Shown here: positions 44,901 to 55,945 of the stretch, piece after piece
Numbering within the stretch: position 1 is the first letter of the stretch
Layout: every line of letters starts with the position of its first letter
NCBI GenBank assembly: GCA_028023455.1
Contig: JAQFVV010012394.1
Span: forward strand, 27,917,010 to 27,981,009
Length of the DNA: 64,000 nt
Source: Epiperipatus broadwayi
Taxonomy: Eukaryota > Onychophora > Udeonychophora > Euonychophora > Peripatidae
Reading direction: 5' to 3'
Notes under the pieces: generated by a model
Databases searched by the model: none
Told to the model about the DNA's origin: nothing
The model's input: only the letters and a program-made list of their open reading frames with translations
Position numbers and translations under genes: made by a program

Positions 44901-45689
44901 TTTTCTCAATTGTCTGAACAAGCTTAAAGATATCTTTCTTTCCCCAAGTCTAGCTGGTAGCATTTATCATCATCAACTCGTGATCTCTATAAATTAAATT
45001 TTCTAGGTAGTTAGTGACCTAATGGCGCCTTTGATGACCAAATGAAGTTCGAAGTGACCAGTACAATATATATATATAATAGAAAGTGAAGCTTCCAATG
45101 AATTATATAATGTAAATAAACTTTCCAAAACACAGATGATATCCTGTCTCTTATCAATTTAGACGAAGAAAACTATCTTTCTTGTCATGCTCTATAAATA
45201 GTCAGCACTCCATATCCATAAATGTTTTAAAAGACTGAGCAGTCGCTCTTTCTTTTATAACATTTATTGATTTGTAATGCTGTCTATTCATAGCACATGG
45301 GTGGAAGGAAAGTTTTCTTTCATCTAAATTACCTATATATCTAAATGCTATGTTATTTAATAATTACTTGTATATATATATAAATTTAAGAGAATAAGTA
45401 TTTTGCTATGAAAAAATTATGAAATGTTAATAGAATAGGAGTTGTGAAAATGAAATGTAGCACATTTATTTTGTTGCTTAGATATGAATTGGGAAATTCA
45501 TAAGTAGTCTTATTTATTTGCAGACCTTAGGTAGAAAAAGGATAGAGAGTTTAATGCTTAAATATTTTTAATTAAAAAATATGCTATACTTTTATTAGAT
45601 TATCTAAAGTTTATAGCGCACTATATTTACTATATTGCAGAACCTATAATTCTGCATTCTGGAGCTGATTCTGTATAATGTTTAAAATT

Positions 45690-46215
45690 GAAATAAATCT
45701 TGAAATTGGCAATTGTGGAAATTTTTTATGATACACAATTGATACTAAAAAACAGCCTCATATTTGATTATCAATCTTTATCTAACAAATTTAGAATCAA
45801 CTTCCGCATCCCCCCCAGCACTAACCATCTTATAAACAATTCTAAAAATAAAGTGGACCTCGCTCAGACTCCCCAGATCGTTTACAGCATTTCATGCCCT
45901 CAGCCTGGATGCTGTGCCATTTACTACGGTGAAACCAAAGGCACTATTAACAAATGGAGCCATCTAACATAGATACACGTATAAAAGAGCACAGAAGAAT
46001 CATGGTAATTCTTCAATTTTCTTAGGACACTCAAAAAAGACCAGCACACATTCAAACCCTCCAATCCTGGAATAGTTTGCATTGAGAAAAATGACTAAAC
46101 AGAAAATTAAGGAAACATATTTCATCATTAGCAACAATTACCCCATTAACAAACGCGAGACTTGCTTTGGTATTTCTAAGCGTTGGACAAATTCAACAAG
46201 TTACATATAATTGGC
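45690..46215 (+). mobile_element. Penelope-like element, GIY-YIG C-terminus
   Basis: The plus strand reads LSNKFRINFRIPPSTNHLIN, then TPQIVYSISCPQPGCCAIYY with GETK, then after a frameshift DTRIKEHRRIM and finally KETYFIISNNYPINKRETCF. IVYSISC...IYYGET is the GIY-YIG motif, and R-x-KEH and KE-x-Y-x-I-x...NKR are its later conserved positions. A stop at 45970 and two shifts make it non-functional. It is more GC-rich than its surroundings and may be a fairly recent copy. Confidence 0.8.
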
Positions 46216-46255
46216 ATATTACTATCTACACACTACTCTGCATTATTTATTGTTG

Positions 46256-46650
46256 TAGCTATGAATATGAGGCAACCCGCCTCAAAAGCACTCAGCTTTT
46301 ATTTGTTTATTTATTGATTTATAAGAGTACTTGATATAGCTTCTCCTGCCAGCGCCCCAACATGCTTGTAATTTTGTTATTATTATCTTTAAAAATTTAG
46401 TCTAGTCTCAGAACAGTCAAGTCTAAAAACATTAATTTGCAAGCCAGATTCTCAAAAAATCATTTAAATACAGTGCAAATAAGGTCCATTTTCTTATATC
46501 AACATCAATCTATTTTTTGGATAAAAATCTAACCGATTGCCATTGATATAAGAAAAGCTGGACATTATTTGTGACTCTACGTATTTGAGAAAACATAAAA
46601 TCGTTTGCAAGCTTGTTAAAAATCATTAGACTTTTATCTATAGCTTTTTT
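46256..46650 (+). repeat. Non-coding end following the Penelope fragment
   Basis: GAGGCAACCCGCCTC forms a small hairpin followed by AAAAGC (46267-46288), then CAGCTTTTATTTGTTTATTT. Further on, CTTATATCAACATCAATCT pairs with GATTGCCATTGATATAAG (46494-46554) to form a second hairpin. The two parts recur separately: the first at 27020-27075, the second at 16471-16692. Their adjacency to a GIY-YIG fragment suggests that both belong to one Penelope family. Confidence 0.55.
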
Positions 46651-46724
46651 TACATTAATGGCACTTAACTTAGAATCTATTAGGAGCCTTTTGACTTCAG
46701 TAATGACTTTATAGAATATCCTCC

Positions 46725-46830
46725 TGTGTAGTGTGGTGCAGTAATAAAGTAGTAGACTCTGAAGCTCAAAGGGTCTTTAGTCCATCACTTGCACTATTTG
46801 ATTATTTTTTTATTTTATAAATGAACCATT
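46725..46830 (+). repeat. SINE copy
   Basis: GTGGTGCAGTAATAAAGTAG, TAGACTCTGAAGCTCAAAGG and a TTTGATTATTTTTTTATTTT tail, as in the tRNA-derived SINE family. The middle CTCAAAC block is lost. Confidence 0.55.
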
Positions 46831-47329
46831 TCATGAAGTGCAAAGTTTCTTTGTCAAAAAATATGGAAGATTTACCATTAGACTTCAATAGAATTTTCAA
46901 CTATCACATTTTGAACATAGATCACACATGTAAAAGAATATAGAAACTTGGTACATACTATCACAAAAAGATTTCTGACCAGGTTTCCCACATTTTGAGT
47001 AATTTAACAATAAAAGTAGATAATATTATGTAATTCTAAACATCTAACAGGGTTACGATTTCCAACTAAACATCAAACAATTTGCATTTTAGAACTATAG
47101 AAAAAAATAACATTTGTGTTGAAAGTTTGTTGAAGTCACAATGTGAAGATTACAGTCATAACCCGTATGGTTCGCCCTTTATTAATATAAAGGGAGCAAA
47201 ATCTGATGAAGTGGATGTATTGGAGAACTTGTAAAGAACATCAGGTATTATTCTAACTAAATCATTTTTTTTTGTATTTCAGAGCATTTATTAGATAAAG
47301 AAAACTTTGTTTTAAAATAAAATATTTGT

Positions 47330-47645
47330 CAGCTAGCAATCTTTATAATCTCATTCATCCATCTTACATTTTTTGGAATTCAACTCAAATTTTTCATTTA
47401 CTGCCATATCTTTTATTAATATGCCCAGTCTATTTCCTTTTCAGCTTCTTAATTCTTTCATTGAATTCAGTGATACTATTTTTTTCTTTCATCTATATAT
47501 TTTTGCTTTCAACCTTTCTTTGTCATTTTCAATATACATCTTTTCATACTCCATTGTGTGGTCTGAAGTCTATATTGTTCTTCTATTAAGTGTCCAAAGG
47601 TCCAAACCGTTTGTAAGAACTAGTAACACATATCTATTAAAAAGC
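47330..47645 (-). mobile_element. RTE-like LINE reverse transcriptase end
   Basis: The minus strand includes LLVLTNGLDLWTL-like text at about 47635-47595, corresponding to the Y-G-x-E-x-W-T-L block after the RT fingers, followed by segments also found in reverse at 17950-18100. The two overlapping plus-strand ORFs here are antisense accidents. Confidence 0.55.
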
Positions 47646-48269
47646 TTTTTTTCTCTCATCAAACATAGTTATCAATTAGTAGTCCGATGTAAATCTATTT
47701 TGTAGATCAATTTATTTGAAGGAATCCCGATTACAATGGCTGAGGTTATTATTTTAGATGATCTATGATTATTAACATTTATTATTTATATTTATGAACC
47801 ATCATTATGCTTGGTTTGAGAATATTGTTTTTAATTAGTCTAACTTATGTCCCATTTTATGTAAATTATATGTATATTTGTAAATAAATTTCCATATATA
47901 TAAATTCACCCATGTATTTTTCGAACTAGAAATGGGAATTGACTAAATTCTCTAGCTTTGAAATAACAATTATTTATTTCATGGATGTATGGAAAATAAT
48001 AAATTCTAATTCTATGTCATATATTCTAATGCAGATCAAGTTTAATATTTATTATTTGATTTCTAATTGATTAGTAATGCAAAAGCTGTTAAAAATGAAA
48101 CAGTCGCTATCCTTTGATTAATTAATTATTATTTCATAGTTAATAGTACCACATTTACATCTGGCATAAATATCTTTTGCACTCCAAAATTTGAATGCAG
48201 TTAGCAAACTTAGCTTATTATCATCAAAAACACAAAGAGTAGACAAGTCTGCTCAATTCTTTAATTTGC

Positions 48270-48626
48270 TAATACAAAGGTGACTATATAGAAGGTAGAC
48301 AAACCTCCACATCTATATCATTTTTTTAAAACAAGATGATAACTATCTCAGTCATAAAATAAAATCTTTAAGGAAATAAGAGTGATCATCTTATTTCAAA
48401 CTCACATGGTAATTTATGAGTCAATCTCAAGTATCTAGAAGTGAGAGTGTAAATATATAAATCATCCATTTTAAGTCCATTTCTTAATTTAATGAAATAT
48501 TAAAATTTACTATGTGTCAATATTAGACATTGTTAAATTATGTAATATTCTATAAATTTTACAAGCACAGTGTTTAAATTGTATATGTAAGGGGGGGGGC
48601 TCGTCGGGGGTTGAACAACATGACTG

Positions 48627-48665
<39 letters not shown>

Positions 48666-49093
48666 GGGGGGGGGACTATATAGAAGATAAACAAACCGTT
48701 TTTTAAACAAGATGATAACTATAAGGATACACTGCGCTTGCAACATGTGTAGAGTATTACATAATTTAATATTGTCTAATATTGACACACTGTAAATTTT
48801 AATATTTCATAAGTGCTAATAAGAATATTAAATTAAGAAATGGATTTAAGATGAATGATTTATATATTGACGCTCTCGCTTCTAGACACTTAAGATTGGC
48901 TCGTAAATTACCATATGAGTTCGGAAATATCACTCTTATTTCCTTAAAGACTTTATCTTATGGCTGGTGTAAGAGTATTCTTACAGTTATCATCTTGTTT
49001 AAAAAATGGTGCTGATCTGAAGATTTGTTTACCTTCTATATAGTTACAATTTAAACACTGCGCTTGTAAAATTTATACAGTAATACAAAGGTG
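48270..49093. mobile_element. Poly(G)-centred fold-back element with 13 bp target duplication
   Basis: TAATACAAAGGTG at 48270-48282 and 49081-49093 is a perfect duplication; the insert is 48283-49080. A forward unit A (48283-48585, starts ACTATATAGAAGG, ends near AGTGTTTAAATTGTATA) is followed by G9, TCGTCGGGGGTTGAACAAC, then G37, A, G9. After that comes a second short start of A (48675-48723), then A reversed (48725-49045). At the far right the reversed start of A is joined to a reversed end of A (TACAATTTAAACACTGCGCT). The order is therefore inverted and permuted, as in family H. No coding frame; the proline run of 48510-48788 is the complement of the G tract. Confidence 0.82.
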
Positions 49094-50689
49094 GTAAATT
49101 TGTTTAATTATTTTACAGTTAGAGGGAGCTTAATTAATTTCAGTTCTACTTCATGTGAACTCAAACAGTTGCAGACTCAACTGAAATGGCATTAAATACA
49201 TTAATGTTTGACAATCATTGTGTAGAAGATTTTGTTTACGTAAAAGTACATAATTTCTTTTCTTCATTTGATTTGATGTAAGCTAATAAATCTCAATATG
49301 ATTTTGTACATTAGCATTCCCAAAAAATAACAGGTTCTTGTTTGGATTTTCGGTTACCATTCTTCCGATGACAAATTCGCTGTTTCGTATTTCCTCTGCT
49401 GTTTGTTAATACTAAAAATATTGTGCTGATATTTCTTTATTGTTCAACGTGGATAATGCTGTTAATAATGTATTGTTGTTTGCTACTCTTGTATCTACAG
49501 ATATACGTGATTGATAGTGGGTTGTATTTTATAATTGCTCACACTTTCATGCATACGTAAATATAAAAGTATTTTATTATTAATGATAAAGATTTTATAT
49601 GCATCTGGCAATGAGTAATTATTCAAATATCTTCTAGATGATACTAGAATGATGAACTACTTTGTATTTTTTTTAAAAGTATATCTGTTAATTCTTAAGC
49701 AGTAATAAAATTTAAAAAGCATCGGAATAACGAACAACTTCAAGCACATTGTAACAAACAATATTTTACATTTGAAACTAAAACAAATGAAATTGAATAT
49801 ATAAAACATTTTTATCTCTTGAAATTTGCAATCACATATTTTCATAGAAAAAATTATTATGTTAAATTATACTAATGTAATTTGGAGAGCCATCATCACA
49901 TGATATAATAAAAACATATTAAAATAGGATAAGGAGATTTTTATATTTTACTTAGTTTTTTAAATCCAGTCTCGATAAATATTTTTCAGACATTTTTTTT
50001 TAACACCAATTGGCATTAAATATTTGAATATCTATGGGAAATACTTAAATGTTAATCTGTTGTTTACTGAGGCAATATGGATTGCTGAGTCTTAGAGTGC
50101 TTTTTGTTTTATATTTAAAATTATGTTAAGATATCTATTATAAATATTAAAAAGGTCATTTTTAAAATTTTTGCCTTGGGCTCCAAAAATTCTAGCTAAG
50201 TCTCTGGTGTCATCAATGGCATTCGAATGCTGGGTCAGCTAATTTAAGTTTTATTCCTAATGACAATTTACTTAACTTTTTGGGAATTTATATACTGTCA
50301 TGAATCAATTGTAATAATTTTAATCCAAGGTATTAATTTTTGTAAAATATTGATCTAAATTATAAGTCTGATCATTTAACGTTTGCTTGATTATTAGAAA
50401 TGGTTGAAGAGAAATGTAATTATTTCCAAAAAAAAAAAATGAACAACATGTTTTGCTTAAATTTGATTTTCATTCTAGTACCTGTGTACATTTAGCTTCC
50501 ATACAGCCTATGTATATATTTTTTAACAAATAAAAAGAAATATCACAATATATTACATGAGATTCTTGCATCAAATGAGACAATTAAAAACTGAGGGTTA
50601 TATTAACTTAAACATCACATTTTTTTTATATATGGCAGGAATTGTTTGATTAAGTCTGGATTTGCGTAAGTTGGGGTTAATACAATTCT

Positions 50690-50830
50690 ATTTGTATCGT
50701 TTGCCTTGCTGTGGTAGAGAGTATCAGAGTGTGGAGTATAAAGTCCATGTCTTGATTACCATTGCTGGCTTTCCTCTTTCGATCTTCTTACGAATTCTTG
50801 AGCAATAAAACCATTTGATTTTTTTTATTT
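50690..50830 (+). repeat. SINE copy
   Basis: GCTGTGGTAGAGAGTATCAG, CTTGATTACCATTGCTGGC, CTTCTTACGAATTCTTGAGC, AATAAAACCATTTGATTTTT. Head, middle and tail match the tRNA-derived SINE family in order. Confidence 0.7.
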
Positions 50831-51005
50831 ATATTTTTAGTTTAAAACTTAAATTTTTTTTATTCTCTTTCAGTTAATATATTGTAATGGAACATACTAA
50901 CCGTATGTTAGTTATTGCAGTATTGGACAAAATGAGTTTTCTTTTTGTAAGCCCCACACTTTGGAATCATTCTTTATAAAGAATAATAAATAAATACTTT
51001 TGTAA

Positions 51006-51358
51006 TTATATGAAAGGAAAACAGGCAAAACTCACTATATGTATTGCCACACACAGCAAGCTAGAATAATCAATGGATGAAAGAAGGCTTGTGCATAAAT
51101 CCCCATCTAGTGCCTACTCATCCAATATCCCCAGAATAGTTTCTGGCTTGTGGCCTTCATCAGTGAGGAGCTTTGGATCTGAGAGCACTGCACCTTGGAT
51201 GAGTAGGCAGTAGATGGGGATTTTATGCACAAGCCTTCTTGCATCCATTGATTACTCTAGCTTGCTGTGTGTGGCAATACGTATAGTGAGTTTTGCCTGT
51301 TTTAACAACAGTTATACACAAGCATAAGAAGTGGTGGTCATGTGATGTTTATATGAAA
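51006..51358. mobile_element. Family H hairpin copy with 10 bp target duplication
   Basis: TTATATGAAA at 51006-51015 and 51349-51358 flanks the insert. Arms about 51023-51125 and 51193-51298 are reverse complements. The loop 51126-51192 contains most of the hammerhead-like segment on the minus strand. After the right arm comes the same tail as in the 21.5 kb copy (AACAACAGTTATACACAAGC to GTCATGTGATGTT), so the family 3' terminus is again at the border. Confidence 0.82.
51121..51177 (-). ncRNA. Hammerhead ribozyme-like motif, one altered position
   Basis: Minus strand: CCTCA, CTGATGA, AGGCCACAAGCCA, GAAAC, TA, TTC, CTGGGG-like stem. The cleavage triplet is TTC instead of GTC, which removes one of the two stem III pairs. 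The rest of the core is intact. Confidence 0.4.
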
Positions 51359-51743
51359 AGAACTATAGAAATAACAAATCCATGTGCATTGCCTTTATGA
51401 TAACTACATTACTGGTTGGCACATAAGTGTTTCATACTGAAATTCAAATATTTAATATCAGTTCACATAGGGAAAGAAATATTTGACGCATATTGGTCAA
51501 GTATGGATGAAAACTAAACCACATTTTAAATCCAAGGTCTAATGATGAATAAGTGCTGAAAAACTGAAGTATGTGTTCATCTTCTTTATTACTCACCATG
51601 AAAAAAAAAAATGGAAATTGGGAAAACTGTTAAATGAGATTCTGTAGTTCCCTCAAATAATTTCTTCTAATAAGATACTTTAAAATATATTTACATGTTT
51701 GTGTTTAAGTATATATAAATACTTTTCTTTTTCTTTTTTGTAG

Positions 51744-52388
51744 AAATTTCCTAAATTTTCTAGTGGTCATACTTTCAATGGTGAAAAAGCAAAAAAGTTA
51801 GAAAAGACTAATGATGTAACCAATCAGCAGGGACCAAAAGAAAATGGATTTGAGAAGGATGCTATTTCATCTAAGAAGAAACTTAAAAAAGGTACCATTG
51901 CAATGGACGAACATCGCGATTCTAAAATTTTACCTAAACCACCTTTTGAATCAAGGATTACAAATAAGAAGAGATTCCAGCAATCTGGAGAACCAGCGCA
52001 TCTTCTTTACTACCACCATGAGAAAAAAATGGAAATTGGGACAACTCTTGATCGAGATTCTGCGACTCCCCAGACAATTTCTTCCGACGATAAGGTACTT
52101 TTACTTCAACCAGGTCAACAACCTCCTACTAAGGATGCTTTTACTCAAACCAATGGGCCTTCTGTAACAACTCTTTCTTTAGCGCCACCACCCCCTCCTC
52201 CTCCACCGCCTCCACTACCTCCATCACAGTCACCTTCTCAGGTTGAAACCCCAGAAGTTCACATTAGCAGGGATCATTTATTTCATGCCAAAGGAACTCT
52301 TCAAGCACCCCCTCCAAAGAAAAAAGGTACTTCACCATGTCGGTGTTTTGTTAGATTTAAAGAAAAAATAAAAGCATGTTGTAAATAA
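51744..52388 (+). CDS. JMY: JMY/WHAMM-family protein, coding exon 7 (from residue 501; polyproline)
   Basis: Starts after TTTTTTGTAG in phase 0 with KFPKFSSGHTFNGEKAKKLE, a basic low-complexity linker, then LSLAPPPPPPPPPPLPPSQS (ten prolines, residues 648-657), a profilin or SH3 binding type segment, and HISRDHLFHAKGTLQAPPPK. HLF...L...K resembles the stretch just before the first WH2 helix of JMY. Two endings are possible. Splicing at AAAG/GTACTT after 52326 (phase 1, 694 codons so far) would lead to WH2 and acidic exons not seen in the window. Read-through adds GTSPCRCFVRFKEKIKACCK and stops at 52386-52388, giving a 714-residue protein without WH2-CA. The tail is basic and cysteine-rich and not family-like, so I favour splicing. 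The shorter frame from 51844 is a shadow. Confidence 0.85.
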   Translation, partial: KFPKFSSGHTFNGEKAKKLEKTNDVTNQQGPKENGFEKDAISSKKKLKKGTIAMDEHRDSKILPKPPFESRITNKKRFQQSGEPAHLLYYHHEKKMEIGTTLDRDSATPQTISSDDKVLLLQPGQQPPTKDAFTQTNGPSVTTLSLAPPPPPPPPPPLPPSQSPSQVETPEVHISRDHLFHAKGTLQAPPPKKKGTSPCRCFVRFKEKIKACCK

Positions 52389-53230
52389 TTAAATCTGAAC
52401 TCTTTTTTTTTTTTTTGGAATATATATATTGATTTGTATTTTTTTTTTTATGGAAATTTAAAAAAGAAATAATTTCCATATATTTTAACAAAAGAATTAC
52501 TTGCCATTCAAAGAACAAAATCTTTGTCAGAATATTTGTTAAGAAAATTAGAGAATTTAAATTATATTAAACTATTAATAAGTTTAAATGTTAAGATATT
52601 TGTATACAGATACTTGGCTAGTGATGGATTTAAATCGTATTGATTTTGAAGACTATTCAGATAAAATTGAGCAAAAAATTTTTATTATATATATATGCAC
52701 ACAGAATTTGATGTTTCGACAGTCCTACAGTCTTTCTCAGAGCTACAATTTAATGATAAATAAAATAAATAGTATAATAAACTAATGAAATTAAAAATAA
52801 AATAAGTAACACAAAATATAATTAAAGTAAAATGTAATTAAAAAAATAAAAATAAGTAAATACAAAATATAATAAAAGTAAAATAAATGTGATAAATTAA
52901 AACCAATAAAACAAAATCCAGATAATATAAAATAAAATATACAACACTAAATTGAAATATGAAATAAATATAATTATTCATGTATATTTCTGTCTTTATA
53001 TATATTCACAAACGACTATTAATTTAAATGTATTATCTCTTTTATTAGTTTTTTAATATCCCTTAATTATTACTATTTTTTATGAATTGAATCAATATAA
53101 ATTTGTAATTTTATTATTCCCAAATATCTATATATGTTTCTTTCTTAAACATTGATCCATTTATTAAAAATATCTTCCTTTTTAATAATTTTTATTAATC
53201 ATTCATTAGAGTAGGGATTATTCACTTAAT

Positions 53231-53467
53231 GAATAACATTTCTGTAGTATAATTTTCATTATACCATTTTCACACAAGGTATGGACTGGTTTCTGTCCGC
53301 TTTTAACTTGAAGAGGGGTGTAATAATAAACATATGATATAGTTTTCATATGTTTTGAGTCATATGTTTATTATTACATCCCTCCTCAAGGTATTAAAAG
53401 TGGATAGAAACCAATCTCTATCTTGTGTGAGAACAGTATAATGAAAATTACACTATAGAAAATTCAT
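53231..53467. repeat. Family F fold-back, ~107 bp arms
   Basis: Arms 53231-53337 and 53360-53467 pair around TTTTCATATGTTTTGAG. Matching blocks include GTGTAATAATAAACATATGA with TCATATGTTTATTATTAC, and TCTGTAGTATAATTTTCATT with AATGAAAATTACACTATAGA. The right arm shares GTGGATAGAAACCAATC and AAATTACACTA with the tandem copies at 9872-10565. Like family H, the same unit occurs as tandem in one place and as hairpin in another. Confidence 0.7.
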
Positions 53468-53766
53468 TATATTCTTTTTATTTTTAAATCATATATAATA
53501 TCTACTAGTCTCTTATTTAATCTTCTGTTACTAATCATACCTTTTTTTTTTTACAACTATAAATCATAACTATTATATATCTTTTTTAACCTACCTAATA
53601 TTATTTCATTTCCTTAAAAATTTCCAAAAAAAAAAAAATTTTTTTTTTTTTAATTTTACATTTAATTATATTATGTTATAGCTACATCTATTATATATTA
53701 TTTAAGCAAACTATATCTAAAATCACTGCAATTCTTTCTTTTTATTTATATATTTTATTACTTTTA

Positions 53767-54861
53767 TTTATATATCTTTCTCCTGAAATGAATATAATAA
53801 ATTTAATAGACATCTACATAATTAAAATAAACATTTGTTTCCATCAAATCAACTTTCATTCAAAATTGAAACTTGTCAAGGTGTTATAATACAGTAATTC
53901 AAAAAATGGCACGTGAGATGAGTTGAGGTGATGTATTATGGCTTCTTCTTAAACGAAGTCAAGAATATCTCAGCAATTATGGCCAGATAAACCTGTTAGC
54001 CACTTTATTTTACATTCCCCACTCTAAATTTACCCATAATCTGCTCTATCCCATTTCCACAACATAATCTTTGTCAACTCTATAATCTTTATATGTCATC
54101 TAGAACGCCCTCTATTGGCCAATCCCAACCCTAAAAAATGTTTTCATATTCTCCAATTTTGATTTAATACCCATTTTCCTCCCAACTTTATTGAACCTTG
54201 TACTAAATTCATACATTTGTTTTTATTTTCTTGTATATACATTGTCTCATACATCTTTCCTTTCTTTATAATTTCTACAATATTTGCTCAACTCAATACT
54301 TTCTTCACATTTAATATCATGCTCTGTTTCTAAAAAATGGCAGCATGGTCCTGACTTAATATCTCTCCTATTTATTGCTCTGTCATGCTCCTTATGTCTC
54401 TCTATCTTACTTTTCGCTGACTGACTTATATATACCATCATACATCTTTGGCACATAATTTTATAAACTATTCCTATTTTATCATTCCTATCATTTCTCA
54501 TTTTTGCATTACTCACTAACTTTTTTAAAGATTTACTATTTTTCCATTCTATACTTATATTCTCATTTATTTTTCTTTCCTATTATTCAGAATTCTATAA
54601 ACCTCTTTCGAATATGGAATAGAAATCCATTTCTTATTTTTTCTTTCATTTTTATTGCTAACTTTCTTATGTTCTCTTCTATCTCTCAATAGAGGGTGTT
54701 CTAGATGATATGTAAATCATGTGACATTTTTTGAATTATTGTAATATCTTGACAAGGTTCAATTTTGAACAAAAGTCGATTTGACGGAAATAAATTTTTA
54801 TTTTAATTATGTAGTTGTCTATTAAATTGATTATATTCAGTTCAGGAGAAAGTATATAAGA
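53767..54861 (-). mobile_element. Penelope-like element remnant inside long inverted repeats
   Basis: The outer arms 53767-53911 and 54716-54861 are imperfect reverse complements of about 145 nt. Landmarks are CTTTCTCCTGAAATGAATAT / ATATTCAGTTCAGGAGAAAG, and TTGAAACTTGTCAAGG / CTTGACAAGGTTCAATTTTG. An inner pair CATCTAGAACGCCCTCTATT / CAATAGAGGGTGTTCTAGAT (54097, 54688) continues them. Between lies a minus-strand GIY-YIG frame (54516-54247) with GIVYKIMCQRC-x-x-VYIS and KIERHKEHDRAINR. The usual Y-I-G is Y-I-S. The left side also carries the structured repeat of 7412 (53938-54008). This fits a truncated Penelope-like element with an inverted terminal repeat at one end. Confidence 0.75.
54247..54516 (-). 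pseudogene. Penelope GIY-YIG endonuclease domain, truncated
   Basis: 89 codons covering the endonuclease domain that ends Penelope reverse transcriptases: GIVYKIMCQRC, VYISQS, RHKEHDRAINRRD, FLETEHDIKCEES. The C-x-x-C spacing and R...KEH are typical. The glycine of the YIG motif is serine, and no RT domain precedes it, so it should not be active. In intact elements this domain nicks the target DNA. Confidence 0.75.
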
Positions 54862-55814
54862 AAGGCAACATAATGGTTTTAAAAGTAATACCATCAAGTG
54901 ATATATATTTTTATACCTTTTTATCCAAATAATTTATAACCTATTATTATTGATCTATTATAATTTTTTTTTATAAAATTATATTTTATTATTTTAAAAT
55001 TATATAAATGTTTTGAACATTTACACAGAAAAGGTAAATTTTATATAAATTTATTTTATTTATTGCTTACATGTTTTGGACAATTTTGTCATCCTCATAC
55101 ATAGCTTTTACACTTTTCAAGAGTCTATATAATATTAATGGCATTTATATTTTCTCAGTGTAAACCTTCAAAACATTTATATAATTTTATGATAGAATCG
55201 GGAAAAGAGAAAAAAAGTTTTTCAAATTATAATATTTTATATTTTAATATTATGCTAAGATTTTTATTTTATAAATACATATCATGTATAAATATATTCA
55301 TGTTCCCAAGCATAATTGATTGTAAATAGGAAATTTTGTGCATCCACACGTCCATAGAGGTAATAAAAAAAGATGACTTTTAAGTTATTTGATAGTGAGA
55401 GGTTAGGACCATTGGTATAAAAGAAAAGTAAGTAAATATTGGATTTTTCAGAATAAATCCATTACAATACTAAATAACAAGGATAAGTTATTAAAATAAA
55501 GATTTCTCATTAAAAAGTCTTATCAAATTTAGATAAGATTGATCACATATCACTGTAATTTCTTAATAAGATAATTAAGTGATTAATTACTGTTTAAGAG
55601 TGATCTTTAGTTTTAATCGTTAATAGCCAATCATAAACAAGTATGGCAATTCAAATTTCAGAGAGAAAAAAAACATTAAAAAAGAATTTTGCAATGGTTA
55701 TACAATTCAGGAAACTAAATATGTCCACTATTATATCATTCACTGGTTAGACATCCTGCTATGCTATTGTTGATTTATTCTGCACTAAATTTTATTTTTT
55801 AAAATACTTCAGCA

Positions 55815-55945
55815 TTTTGCCGTAGCATGGTTTGGAGCACAGGAAGAATGGCAAACTGTGGATCTAAGATCCATTAATTGTGGCTCAGTTTCCAGGACTC
55901 GAAATTCTTATGAGCTTTGAGCAATAAACTATTCAGTTTACTTAT
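55815..55945 (+). repeat. SINE copy
   Basis: TGCCGTAGCATGGTTTGGAG, TTCCAGGACTCGAAATTCTT, ATGAGCTTTGAGCAATAAAC. Tail and order match the tRNA-derived SINE family; the head is rearranged. Confidence 0.6.

Larger units (their letters stand above)
41903..51743 (+). other. Intron 6 of the coding region (9.8 kb)
   Basis: Donor GTTTAC, acceptor TTCTTTTTTGTAG. Holds a Penelope fragment, LINE and SINE pieces, the poly(G) fold-back and a family H copy. 42640-43100 is an unassigned repeat-like stretch containing TTTCCTGATGAGACAATCTG. 43100-45680 and 49100-50680 show nothing I can identify. A minus-strand ORF of 71 codons at 44512-44727 has no recognised relatives. Confidence 0.8.

Noticed and set aside
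47326-47705. Two overlapping plus-strand ORFs rich in Phe and Leu
   Set aside because: Antisense of a LINE fragment; hydrophobic composition results from T-rich sequence.
48510-48788. Minus-strand ORF with a long proline run
   Set aside because: The prolines are only the complement of the G tract; the frame crosses the hairpin joint and has no family features.
52588-52785. ORF after the JMY exon (65 codons)
   Set aside because: AT-rich, no WH2 or acidic motif, no splice acceptor in phase.
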